From the NCBI GenBank assembly GCA_016930775.1, contig JAFGGB010000047.1, forward strand, positions 1 through 55,589: a stretch of DNA of 55,589 bases, given 5' to 3'. The position numbers and the translations under genes were made by a program. Origin of the DNA: Deltaproteobacteria bacterium (GTDB lineage Bacteria > Desulfobacterota > Syntrophia > Syntrophales > UBA2210). Positions 55,419-55,589 of the stretch are shown here, piece by piece (the stretch's first letter is position 1; each line of letters begins with the position of its first letter). Below the pieces are notes generated by a model. The model did not search any database and was not told the DNA's origin. It saw only the letters and a program-made list of their open reading frames with translations.

Positions 55419-55589
<171 letters not shown>

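Overview
The window is about 55.6 kb of chromosomal DNA from a Gram-negative bacterium. Lipid A and heptose genes (lpxC, rfaE2), a DksA-type regulator, NtrY/NtrX with a DUF4390 neighbour, a fused PurS-PurL, QueH, a ferritin-like diiron protein and membrane subunits of a sodium-pumping decarboxylase together suggest an anaerobic, deltaproteobacterial (Desulfobacterota, perhaps Syntrophia-like) lineage. The lineage is inferred from gene content; no marker was aligned. There is no phage, transposon or CRISPR array, and the ends carry stable RNA genes: a CAU-anticodon tRNA on the left, and a 5S plus the 3' end of a 23S rRNA on the right.

Left third (1-25 kb): radA; serC-serA-purA (serine synthesis and the first committed AMP step); rsfS, a ComF-like gene, rfaE2, dksA and priA; a ferritin-like protein; a UvrD-type helicase; a beta-CASP metallo-beta-lactamase RNase; a PspC protein; a secreted transglutaminase-like protein; a divergent TrpD-like transferase; a membrane lytic transglycosylase; a large class III nucleotide cyclase carrying a CCHC zinc knuckle; and pyruvate kinase.

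Middle (25-43.5 kb): purQ and purL, a sensor kinase/NtrC-type regulator pair and glmM on the minus strand. Then comes the most distinctive part, a plus-strand run of ten genes (fabD, acyl-CoA dehydrogenase, KAS III, FabA-like, FabG-like, FabZ-like, KAS II-like, ACP, acylglycerol-phosphate-type acyltransferase, phosphopantetheinyl transferase). It forms an almost self-contained acyl-ACP assembly line with a dehydrogenase but no recognisable FabI, FabK or FabV enoyl reductase. A sequence matching the sigma-54 promoter layout (GG-N10-GC) lies just upstream, and two sigma-54 activators with intact GAFTGA loops are in the same window. OadG-like and OadB-like genes follow, without their carboxyltransferase, ended by a clear bidirectional terminator.

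Right third (43.5-55.6 kb): mscL; dodecin behind a strong sigma-70-like promoter whose spacer is a palindrome; and a long minus-strand series: yebC-ruvC-ruvA-ruvB-queH, lpxC, DUF4390, ntrY, ntrX, rnd. The rRNA operon terminator sits directly upstream of the yebC promoter.

The observations most worth following are the acyl-ACP cluster with its possible sigma-54 control, the zinc-knuckle cyclase, rsfS without any usual start codon ahead of its conserved N-terminus, and the dodecin promoter/operator.
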